Source: Paralithodes platypus (Eukaryota; Arthropoda; Malacostraca; Decapoda; Lithodidae). Taken from it: a stretch of DNA of 64,000 nt. Location: the NCBI GenBank assembly GCA_032716605.1, contig CM064569.1:14030038-14094037 (forward strand), in the 5' to 3' direction. The notes below the pieces were generated by a model. That model was not told the origin of the DNA. It did no database searches and was given only the letters and a program-made list of their open reading frames with translations. Shown here piece by piece: positions 53,956-63,785 of this stretch. The translations under genes and the position numbers were made by a program. Positions within the stretch are counted from its first letter, which is position 1; each line of letters opens with the position of its first letter.

Positions 53956-56900
53956 TATACAGTATAATAGACCTTACATACTGTACAAGACTCTCTACCT
54001 ACAGTCAACACATACAGTATAATAGACCTTACATACTGTACAAGACTCTCTACCTACAGTCAACACATACAGTATAATAGACCTTACATACTGTACAAGA
54101 CTCTCTACCTACAATCAACACATACAGTATAATAGACCTTACATACTGTACAAGACTCTCTACCTACAGTCAACACATACAGTATAATAGACCTTACATA
54201 CTGTACAAGACTCTCTACCTACAGTCAACACATACAGTATAATAGACCTTACATACTGTACAAGACTCTCTACCTACAGTCAACACATACAGTATAATAG
54301 ACCTTACATACTGTACAAGACTCTCTACCTACAGTCAACACATACAGTATAATAGACCTTACATACTGTACAAGACTCTCTACCTACAGTCAACACATAC
54401 AGTATAATAGACCTTACATACTGTACAAGACTCTCTACCTACAGTCAACACATACAGTATAATAGACCTTACATACTGTACAAGACTCTCTACCTACAGT
54501 CAACACATACAGTATAATAGACCTTACATACTGTACAAGACTCTCTACCTACAGTCAACACATACAGTATAATAGACCTTACATACTGTACAAGACTCTC
54601 TACCTACAGTCAACACATACAGTATAATAGACCTTACATACTGTACAAGACTCTCTACCTACAGTCAACACATACAGTATAATAGACCTTACATACTGTA
54701 CAAGACTCTCTACCTACAGTCAACACATACAGTATAATAGACCTTACATACTGTACAAGACTCTCTACCTACAGTCAACACATACAGTATAATAGACCTT
54801 ACATACTGTACAAGACTCTCTACCTACAGTCAACACATACAGTATAATAGACCTTACATACTGTACAAGACTCTCTACCTACAGTCAACACATACAGTAT
54901 AATAGACCTTACATACTGTACAAGACTCTCTACCTACAGTCAACACATACAGTATAATAGACCTTACATACTGTACAAGACTCTCTACCTACAGTCAACA
55001 CATACAGTATAATAGACCTTACATACTGTACAAGACTCTCTACCTACAGTCAACACATACAGTATAATAGACCTTACATACTGTACAAGACTCTCTACCT
55101 ACAGTCAACATACAGTATAATAGACCTTACATACTGTACAAGACTCTCTACCTACAGTCAACACATACAGTATAATAGACCTTACATACTGTACAAGACT
55201 CTCTACCTACAGTCAACACATACAGTATAATAGACCTTACATACTGTACAAGACTCTCTACCTACAGTCAACACATACAGTATAATAGACCTTACATACT
55301 GTACAAGACTCTCTACCTACAGTCAACACATACAGTATAATAGACCTTACATACTGTACAAGACTCTCTACCTACAGTCAACACATACAGTATAATAGAC
55401 CTTACATACTGTACAAGACTCTCTACCTACAGTCAACACATACAGTATAATAGACCTTACATACTGTACAAGACTCTCTACCTACAGTCAACACATACAG
55501 TATAATAGACCTTACATACTGTACAAGACTCTCTACCTACAGTCAACACATACAGTATAATAGACCTTACATACTGTACAAGACTCTCTACCTACAGTCA
55601 ACACATACAGTATAATAGACCTTACATACTGTACAAGACTCTCTACCTACAGTCAACACATACAGTATAATAGACCTTACATACTGTACAAGACTCTCTA
55701 CCTACAGTCAACACATACAGTATAATAGACCTTACATACTGTACAAGACTCTCTACCTACAGTCAACACATACAGTATAATAGACCTTACATACTGTACA
55801 AGACTCTCTACCTACAGTCAACACATACAGTATAATAGACCTTACATACTGTACAAGACTCTCTACCTACAGTCAACACATACAGTATAATAGACCTTAC
55901 ATACTGTACAAGACTCTCTACCTACAGTCAACACATACAGTATAATAGACCTTACATACTGTACAAGACTCTCTACCTACAGTCAACACATACAGTATAA
56001 TAGACCTTACATACTGTACAAGACTCTCTACCTACAGTCAACACATACAGTATAATAGACCTTACATACTGTACAAGACTCTCTACCTACAGTCAACACA
56101 TACAGTATAATAGACCTTACATACTGTACAAGACTCTCTACCTACAGTCAACACATACAGTATAATAGACCTTACATACTGTACAAGACTCTCTACCTAC
56201 AGTCAACACATACAGTATAATAGACCTTACATACTGTACAAGACTCTCTACCTACAGTCAACACATACAGTATAATAGACCTTACATACTGTACAAGACT
56301 CTCTACCTACAGTCAACACATACAGTATAATAGACCTTACATACTGTACAAGACTCTCTACCTACAGTCAACACATACAGTATAATAGACCTTACATACT
56401 GTACAAGACTCTCTACCTACAGTCAACACATACAGTATAATAGACCTTACATACTGTACAAGACTCTCTACCTACAGTCAACACATACAGTATAATAGAC
56501 CTTACATACTGTACAAGACTCTCTACCTACAGTCAACACATACAGTATAATAGACCTTACATACTGTACAAGACTCTCTACCTACAGTCAACACATACAG
56601 TATAATAGACCTTACATACTGTACAAGACTCTCTACCTACAGTCAACACATACAGTATAATAGACCTTACATACTGTACAAGACTCTCTACCTACAGTCA
56701 ACACATACAGTATAATAGACCTTACATACTGTACAAGACTCTCTACCTACAGTCAACACATACAGTATAATAGACCTTACATACTGTACAAGACTCTCTA
56801 CCTACAGTCAACACATACAGTATAATAGACCTTACATACTGTACAAGACTCTCTACCTACAGTCAACACATACAGTATAATAGACCTTACATACTGTACA

Positions 56901-57038
56901 AGACTCTCTACCTACAGTCAACACATACAGTATAATAGACCTTACATACTGTACAAGACTCTCTACCTACAGTCAACACATACAGTATAATAGACCTTAC
57001 ATACTGTACAAGACTCTCTACCTACAGTCAACACATAC
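53956..57038. repeat. 55-bp minisatellite, about 56 near-identical copies
   Basis: Unit words TACAGTATAATAGACCTTAC, ATACTGTACAAGACTCTC and TACCTACAGTCAACACA. Only isolated variants were noticed: AATCAAC near 54112 and a 2-bp deletion near 55109. Each unit holds inverted TACAGTAT/ATACTGTA arms with a 12-nt loop. Confidence 0.97.
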
Positions 57039-57048
57039 ATAGATTGAC

Positions 57049-57562
57049 TATATCAGGTTTATTTTCATCTGACGATGAATTGACCACTTGCGAGTTTCGT
57101 TCTATAAGGAAGTTGGAGCTGTAAACATCGATATCAAATAATAATACCATAATAATGTACAGTAGGTGTCTGATAGATAAACAAGTGTGTTGAATGGGGT
57201 TTTATGTATTTATAGATGTACTGCAACTGCATTATAGCTGGTAATTCTGGTAAATATCGATGTCTACAGCTCCAACTTCCTTATAGCCTGAACTCGCAAG
57301 TGGTCAATTGCAAAGTTCCCATCAAGATTTCTCGGATATTTTGAAGATTTTGTAGTGAAATATGATGATAATTATATAAACTTGGTCTTAATATGGTATA
57401 TAGACATACAGTAGATACATGCATACATAGAGAGAGAGAGAGAGTGTGTGTATAGTTAGAAACATATTCGCATAGTAGTTTAATATGTTTCCATTAAGTA
57501 TCGAGAAATTAGCTGCTAAGGGATTTAATTTACCGTCAGATGAAATGAAACAGTATTGTATA
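57049..57562 (-). mobile_element. MITE family D, copy D7, interrupted by E2 and a microsatellite
   Basis: Left TATATCAGGTTTATTTTCATC, GACGATGAATT; after E2: GCAAAGTTCCCATCAAG, TTATATAAACTTGGTC; then (GA)n near 57428-57445; then TGTTTCCATTAAGTATCGAG and GTCAGATGAAATGAAACAG. Confidence 0.82.
57082..57305. mobile_element. MITE family E, copy E2, nested in D7
   Basis: GACCACTTGCGAG left and CTCGCAAGTGGTC right, exactly inverted; AATT on both sides (57078-57081 and 57306-57309). The interior is inverted relative to E1 (AGAATTACCAG versus CTGGTAATTCT). Confidence 0.92.
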
Positions 57563-57793
57563 GACGATAGAATTTATAAGTATATACTGAGAATATAATA
57601 GTATAGAATGTTTCCATAGATAACGTGTATATAAACAAATATATAGATTAGTAGCCTACATATGAGGCAGGTGAGGAAAAGGGGTGTGGATATTTTGTTT
57701 CTGTTTTTTGTTTTTTGTTTTTTTTAAGAATAGAGGGCCTGGTGAAGGAATGAGAATCCGATGCACAGTGATATTCTATGGTTGTGTTCTAAC
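57563..57793. other. Non-coding intronic sequence
   Basis: Short T-rich tract (57706-57725). AATAGAGG-CTGGTGAAGRAATGAGA-GATGCACAGT occurs at 57730-57770 and again at 58180-58220, on either side of MITE A6, so A6 split a tandem duplication of about 55-60 bp. Confidence 0.6.
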
Positions 57794-58177
57794 TTAAGGG
57801 GGTCACCGGCTTTTTGTATCTTTCTCTCCTTTTCTCTCTTTCCCTGGCTTGTATCCATTCGGCCCCATTCAGCCAACTGTTTTAAGACGTTTATCCCCAT
57901 CCAGGTGTCGATTTCTTCCTGGCGAGCGATAGCGAGCCATCATTGTATGGAGAAATCCGGCTTCGCCGGAGACATTTTGTTATCGAAAAATGTACAAATC
58001 TAGCTTGCTGTAAAAACAAAAATATATGTATGCTGGCTCGCTACCGCTCGCCAGGAAAATATTAACACCTGGATAGGGGTAAACGTCTTAAATCAGTAGG
58101 CTGAATGGAGCCGAATGGATAGAAGCCAAAGAGAGAGGGAGAGAAAGAGAAAAAAAAAGCGAGGTGGGCTCCCTTAA
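57794..58177 (-). mobile_element. MITE family A, copy A6
   Basis: TTAA both ends; left GGGGGTCACCGGC, right GAGGTGGGCTCCCTTAA. Core CCGGCTTCGCCGG intact. Confidence 0.9.
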
Positions 58178-58379
58178 GAATAGAGGGTCTGGTGAAGAAA
58201 TGAGACTGATGCACAGTCCTATTCTATGGTTGTGTTCTAACGTCATGGTATTATATGTATTAGATCAAATAAACCAATGGCACAAAACAACAAAGTCAAA
58301 CCCTTTTCATATTTCTTACGTATGGGTTATTTTCCATTATCAAGGCAGGGCTATGAAATAAAATGATGAACAAAATAAT

Positions 58380-59080
58380 AAGCGATTATATTCAGATTAG
58401 GAAACATCTGTGATAGTTAGGGGGTAATTGAGATATAGCTTACCCCTTTGATTGCTAGAGATCCTTCCTAAGTTGGTAGTTAGGGGGTAATTGAGATATA
58501 GCTTACCCCTTTGATTGCTAGAGATCCTTCCTAAGTTGGTAGTTAGGGGGTAATTGAGATATAGCTTACCCCTTTGATTGCTAGAGATCCTTCCTAAGTT
58601 GATAGTTAGGGGGTAATTGAGATATAGCTTACCCCTTTGATTGCTAGAGATCCTTCCTAAGTTGGTAGTTAGGGGGTAATTGAGATATAGCTTACCCCTT
58701 TGATTGCTAGAGATCCTTCCTAAGTTGGTAGTTAGGGGGTAATTGAGATATAGCTTACCCCTTTGATTGCTAGAGATCCTTCCTAAGTTGGTAGTTAGGG
58801 GGTAATTGAGATATAGCTTACCCCTTTGATTGCTAGAGATCCTTCCTAAGTTGATAGTTAGGGGGTAATTGAGATATAGCTTACCCCTTTGATTGCTAGA
58901 GATCCTTCCTAAGTTGGTAGTTAGGGGGTAATTGAGATATAGCTTACCCCTTTGATTGCTAGAGATCCTTCCTAAGTTGGTAGTTAGGGGGTAATTGAGA
59001 TATAGCTTACCCCTTTGATTGCTAGAGATCCTTCCTAAGTTGCATAAAATAGTCTAATGTTAGCCAGATTAAACTGTTAA
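58380..59080 (+). mobile_element. MITE family C, copy C12, with an expanded centre
   Basis: GCGATTATATTCAGATTAGG left arm and GCATAAAATAGTCTAATG, TTAGCCAG right arm of family C, separated by the 63-bp array. The outer arm ends are missing; the right side ends at the TTAA of B16. Confidence 0.85.
58414..59043. repeat. 63-bp minisatellite inside C12, 10 copies
   Basis: Unit words TAGTTAGGGGGTAATTGAGA, TAGCTTACCCCTTTGATTGC and AGATCCTTCCTAAGTTGG, which are the normal central sequence of family C. A GTTGAT/GTTGGT variant recurs near 58600 and 58851. Confidence 0.96.
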
Positions 59081-59448
59081 GGGGGATGGGTCGTTTTTTC
59101 TGGTCCCCCTTCTTCCTCATGTTTAGCCCCATTAGTTTTCAGATTTTATGACGTTCGGCTTATTAGTTTGGCGATTTTAAGATTTGTCGCCCCATTTATT
59201 TGTCCATATTAAGACTTTTAATGTCATTTAGGTGTCGATTTTATTCTGGCGAGTGATAGCGAGCCTATAATAAAAGATAAACCGGCCTTCGGTCGGACAT
59301 TTTTCTATCGAAAAATGTACAAATTTATCTTGAAGGAGGGTCTTGGGTGGGTGTTTTTTAAGCTTGATGAAGGTCTATGGAGGAAACTAAACATAAATTA
59401 TAAAAAAATGTATATAAATGAGAAAATAAATACGGCCATTCCCCTTAA
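59077..59448 (+). mobile_element. MITE family B, copy B16
   Basis: TTAA both ends; CTTCTTCCTCATGTTTAGC; core CCGGCCTTCGGTCGGACATT; right GGCCATTCCCCTTAA. Confidence 0.88.
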
Positions 59449-59663
59449 AACTGTCATAACCCTCAAGGAGTACTCTAACATTCCCTTATGCTTATTACTT
59501 GAGTATTATTGATTGTACAGGATAATTTGGATCATCTCCTTCGTCATATTAGATCCATGTCTATTTCTGTGTTTAGCATATACCTAATTACACCTATTAG
59601 TTAAAGAGAAGGAATTTTTTTTAATTTTTCTATTGGTTATTTTCTGTGTTTATTTCACGACTC
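59449..59663. other. Non-coding intronic sequence
   Basis: No gene recognised. Confidence 0.4.
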
Positions 59664-60048
59664 TTAAGGGGAGGCAGTTGGTTTTTCGAGTCCTCCTTCT
59701 CCCTCATGTTTAGCCCTATTAACTATGAGATTTCAAGATATTCGCACCATTATTTTGGCGATTTTCAGACCTTTTTCCCCATTTCTTTGCCAATATTAAG
59801 ACCTTTCGTGCCATTTAGGCGTCGATTTTTTTCCTGGCGAGCGATAGCGAGCCTGTAATTGAAGAGGAATCGGCCTTCGACCGCGACATTTCTCTATCGA
59901 AAAATGTACAATTTATGTCGAAGGGGTCTTGTGGGTGTTTTTTTTGTTAAAGTTTGATAGAAGTTTAGAGAACAAACTAAACCCCCTCCTCAAACCATTG
60001 AGCCGAACCAGTAAATTATGCTGCACATTACCGTCTGAGCTCCCTTAA
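59664..60048 (+). mobile_element. MITE family B, copy B17 (subfamily II)
   Basis: TTAA both ends; AGGCAGTTGGTTTTTCGAG; right end CCATTGAGCCGAACCAGTAA, CCGTCTGAGCTCCCTTAA as in B8. Confidence 0.9.
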
Positions 60049-60178
60049 TGCATAGAGATCCGTAATTGAACTGAAGGTGGAACATTTCATGTGACTGAAT
60101 TCATGTACAAAATTATGTTCAAAACTTTGAGGTGTAACTTTTCAAATATATTGCTTATCCATACAACCTCACGTAACT

Positions 60179-61258
60179 ATACTCTGTTCCATTTCATCTG
60201 ACGGTAAATTGAATTTCTTAGCAGCTAATTTCTCGATACTTAATGGAAAAATGTGAAACCACTATGTCTCTGCATCATATTAATGTGAAACCACTATGTG
60301 TCTGCATCATATTAATGTGAAACCACTATGTCTCTGCATCATATTAATGTGAAACCACTATGTCTCTGCATCATATTAATGTGAAACCACTATGTCTCTG
60401 CATCATATTAATGTGAAACCACTATGTGTCTGCATCATATTAATGTGAAACCACTATGTCTCTGCATCATATTAATGTGAAACCACTATGTCTCTGCATC
60501 ATATTAATGTGAAACCACTATGTCTCTGCATCATATTAATGTGAAACCACTATGTCTCTGCATCATATTAATGTGAAACCACTATGTCTCTGCATCATAT
60601 TAATGTGAAACCACTATGTCTCTGCATCATATTAATGTGAAACCACTATGTCTCTGCATCATATTAATGTGAAACCACTATGTCTCTGCATCATATTAAT
60701 GTGAAACCACTATGTCTCTGCATCATATTAATGTGAAACCACTATGTCTCTGCATCATATTAATGTGAAACCACTATGTCTCTGCATCATATTAATGTGA
60801 AACCACTATGTCTCTGCATCATATTAATGCGAAACCACTATGTCTCTGCATCATATTAATGTGAAACCACTATGTCTCTGCATCATATTAATGTGAAACC
60901 ACTATGTCTCTGCATCATATTAATGTGAAACCACTATGTCTCTGCATCATATTAATGTGAAACCACTATGTCTCTGCATCATATTAATGTGAAACCACTA
61001 TGTCTCTGCATCATATTAATGTGAAACCACTATGTCTCTGCATCATATTAATGTGAAACCACTATGTCTCTGCATCATATTAATGTGAAACCACTATGTC
61101 TCTGCATCATATTAATGTGAAACCACTATGTCTCTGCATCATATTAAGACCAAGTTTTTATAATTAGCACTTTATTTCACTACTATATCTTCAAATTAAC
61201 TGAGAAATCTTTGTGGAAGCTTTGCAATTTACTGCCAGTTGAAAAGGAACAGACTATA
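60179..61258 (+). mobile_element. MITE family D, copy D8, with an expanded centre
   Basis: TATACTCTGTTCCATTTCATC left and GTTGAAAAGGAACAGACTATA right, TA-flanked. The normal central word GTGAAACCACTATGTCTCTG is tandemly repeated. Confidence 0.9.
60252..61147. repeat. 32-bp minisatellite inside D8, 28 copies
   Basis: Unit TGTGAAACCACTATGTCTCT plus GCATCATATTAA. TGTGTCTG variants in copies near 60285 and 60414, one GCGAAAC near 60829. Confidence 0.97.
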
Positions 61259-61296
61259 GGAATGTCAGACTAATCCCTTCTGTATTACCACACGTT

Positions 61297-61666
61297 TTAA
61301 GGGGGTCACCGGCTTTTTTTTTATCTTTCTTGGTTGTATTCATTCGGCCCCATTCAGCCTAGGGTGCTACTGTTTTAAGACGTTTATCCCCATCCAGGTG
61401 TTGATTTTTTCCTGGCGAGCGGTAGCAAGCCAGCATATTTGTTCTTTCATTTTGACAGCAAGCTAAATTTGTAAAAATGTTCAATAGAAAAATGTCTCCG
61501 GCGAAGCCGGATTTCTCCATACAATTCTGGCTCGCTATCGCTCGCCAGGAAGAAATCGACACCTGGATCGGGATAAACGTCTTAAAACAGTAGGATGAAT
61601 GGGGCGAATGGATACAAGCCAGAGAAAGAGAAAAAAGGAGAGAACAAAAGCAGGTGACCCCCTTAA
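61297..61666 (-). mobile_element. MITE family A, copy A7
   Basis: TTAA both ends; GGGGGTCACCGGC left, GCAGGTGACCCCCTTAA right. Core TCTCCGGCGAAGCCGGA. The left arm carries a short insert (AGGGTGCTACT) relative to other copies. Confidence 0.9.
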
Positions 61667-61757
61667 CAGTTTAATCCGGCTATCATTAGACGATTTTAAT
61701 CAGTTTAGGATGAAATTATGGGAGTCAGAGGAATGAGTGAGATAGTTTTGTAGTTGG
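61663..61757 (+). mobile_element. MITE family C fragment C13
   Basis: Starts at the TTAA shared with A7: GGCTATCATTAGACGATTTT, TCAGTTTAGGATGAA, GAGTGAGATAGTTTTG. Cut off where SINE S4 begins. Confidence 0.7.
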
Positions 61758-61898
61758 GTGTAGTACATGAATAAAGAGTGTTCAAAACTGTATGTGGTAA
61801 CCTAGGTTCGAATCCCGGTGGATCACATGCTTGCTTTCATTAATTTAATTGGGAGGTATTTGATATTGGAGTGAAATTAATAAAAATGGATCAGCAAC
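61757..61898 (+). mobile_element. tRNA-headed SINE, copy S4
   Basis: TTGGGTGTAGT start, B-box GGTTCGAATCCCGGTGGATC, body GCTTTCATTAATTTAATTGG and GAGTGAAATTAATAAAAATG. Runs into the 26-bp array. Confidence 0.72.
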
Positions 61899-62162
61899 AT
61901 ATTTTAGGATTCCACTACAGTTAAATATTTTAGGATTCCACTACAGTTAAATATTTTAGGATTCCACTACAGTTAAATATTTTAGGATTCCACTACAGTT
62001 AAATATTTTAGGATTCCACTACAGTTAAATATTTTAGGATTCCACTACAGTTAAATATTTTAGGATTCCACTACAGTTAAATATTTTAGGATTCCACTAC
62101 AGTTAAATATTTTAGGATTCCACTACAGTTAAATATTTTAGGATTCCACTACAGTTAAATAT
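61899..62162. repeat. 26-bp minisatellite, about 10 copies, at the 3' side of S4
   Basis: Unit ATATTTTAGGATTCCACTAC plus AGTTAA, perfectly repeated. Confidence 0.96.
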
Positions 62163-62198
62163 TTTCACAATAATGTGTACAGTAACTTAAACAGTAAA

Positions 62199-62565
62199 TT
62201 AAGGGGAGGTAGTCGCTGTTTTTGGACCCCCTTCTCCCTCATAATTAGCATATTAGTTTTGAGATTTTAAGAAGTTTGTTCCAATACTTTGTCGATTATA
62301 AGACCTTTTGCTCCATTTCTTTGTCAATATTAAGACCTTTCGTGCCATTTAGGTGTCGATTTTTCCCTGGTGAGCAATAGCGAGCTTTTAATTTTGAAGA
62401 ACCCGGCCTTCAGCTGGGACATTTTTCTACCGAAAAATGTACAAAAATTTTCTTGAAAGGGGGTCTAGCGGGTTTAATTTTAAGCTTGATAGAGTTCTAG
62501 CGAGGAAACTAAAAATGACTTAATAAAGAAATATATAGACCTAAAACCAAGCACTACCCCTTTAA
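62199..62565 (+). mobile_element. MITE family B, copy B18
   Basis: TTAA both ends; CCCCCTTCTCCCTCATAATTAGC; CCGGCCTTCAGCTGGGACATT; right CCAAGCACTACCCCTTTAA. Confidence 0.9.
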
Positions 62566-63219
62566 GGTTGAATGGTCCAATTATCGTATCTGTTAAATGA
62601 GAAACTTTACCATTGGCTGTAATACTTGACACTCTACTATCACCAACAAGCGTAAACTTTACCATTGGCTGTAATACTTGACACTCTACTATCACCAACA
62701 AGCGTAAACTTTACCATTGGCTGTAATACTTGACACTCTACTATCACCAACAAGCGTAAACTTTACCATTGGCTGTAATACTTGACACTCTACTATCACC
62801 AACAAGCGTAAACTTTACCATTGGCTGTAATACTTGACACTCTACTATCACCAACAAGCGTAAACTTTACCATTGGCTGTAATACTTGACACTCTACTAT
62901 CACCAACAAGCGTAAACTTTACCATTGGCTGTAATACTTGACACTCTACTATCACCAACAAGCGTAAACTTTACCATTGGCTGTAATACTTGACACTCTA
63001 CTATCACCAACAAGCGTAAACTTTACCATTGGCTGTAATACTTGACACTCTACTATCACCAACAAGCGTAAACTTTAATATATTCACACAGGAATGTTTC
63101 GTATAACTCAAAACACTGTGTTGCAGATATGTTAACATTTATAGAGTTTCTGGTATCTGCTAAAACAATGGTAAAGTTTCTCATTTAACAGATACGATAA
63201 TTGGACCATTCAACCTTAA
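62562..63219. mobile_element. MITE family H: 54-bp perfect TIRs, TTAA ends
   Basis: Arms 62562-62615 and 63166-63219 are exact reverse complements over 54 bases, including TTAA; outer bases TTAAGGTTGAATGGTCC. The interior is a 52-bp array plus about 85 bp of unique sequence. Single copy in the window, flanked by B18 and B19 and sharing a TTAA with each. Confidence 0.93.
62602..63078. repeat. 52-bp minisatellite inside H, about 9 units
   Basis: Unit words CGTAAACTTTACCATTGGC, TGTAATACTTGACACTC and TACTATCACCAACAAG. The unit overlaps the inner edge of the left TIR (AAACTTTACCATTG). Confidence 0.95.
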
Positions 63220-63571
63220 GGGGAGGTATTTAGTGTGTTCCCTAGACCTCCATCAAGCTTAAAATTACACCCCCTTGAGTCCCTTTCAAGATAAATTTAT
63301 ACATTTTTCGGTAGAAAAATGTCCCGGCCGAAGGCCGGTTCCTCTTAAATTACAGGCTCGCTATCGCTCGCCAGGATAAAATCGACACCTGAATTGCACG
63401 AAGGGTCTTAATATGGGGTGAAAGTTCTTAAAATCGCTAAACTAATGGGGCAAACGTTTTATAATATCAAAAGCAATGGGGCTAAACATGAGGGAGAAAG
63501 GGGTCAAGAAAAAAATCCCTCAAGTGGAGATCTCCCCGGGGGTAGTGCTTGGTTTTAGGCCTATATATTTG
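63216..63571 (-). mobile_element. MITE family B, copy B19 (subfamily III) plus B end fragment
   Basis: TTAAGGGGAGGTATTTAGTG, TTCCCTAGACCTCCATC, core AATGTCCCGGCCGAAGGCCGG. The right end GGAGATCTCCCC lost its TTAA and is fused to GGGGGTAGTGCTTGGTTTTAG (inverted B right end). Confidence 0.85.
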
Positions 63572-63716
63572 TGTGTGGGTGTGTATGTGTGTGAGATTGA
63601 GAGAGTGTGTGTGTGTGTGTGTGAGTGAGAGAGAGAGAGATAGTGTGAGTGAGTGAGAGTAAGAGGGAGTGAGAGTGTGAGTGAGTGAGTGAGTAAGAGT
63701 GAGAGAGAGAGAGATG
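63572..63716. repeat. (GT)n/(GA)n compound microsatellite
   Basis: GTGTGTG, then GAGTGAGTGAGA and GAGAGAGA tracts. The Leu/Ser/His-rich minus-strand frames are artefacts. Confidence 0.92.
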
Positions 63717-63785
63717 TTAGACCTAGTATAATGACAAGAGCAGAACCCGTAGATTGTGAACACATTCGCAAGGCAAATTGCACAA

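Noticed and set aside
53760..54077. Frame starting ATGGCGGGGGTGGC upstream of repeat G3
   Set aside because: Half of it is repeat G and the 55-bp array; no recognisable domain or splice context.
38831..61840. tRNA genes at S1, S2, S3, S4
   Set aside because: A- and B-boxes are present, but acceptor and anticodon stems do not pair and a shared SINE body follows each head.
53956..62162. CRISPR-like direct repeats (55, 63, 32 and 26 bp)
   Set aside because: Units are contiguous with no spacers and the DNA is animal-like; these are minisatellites.
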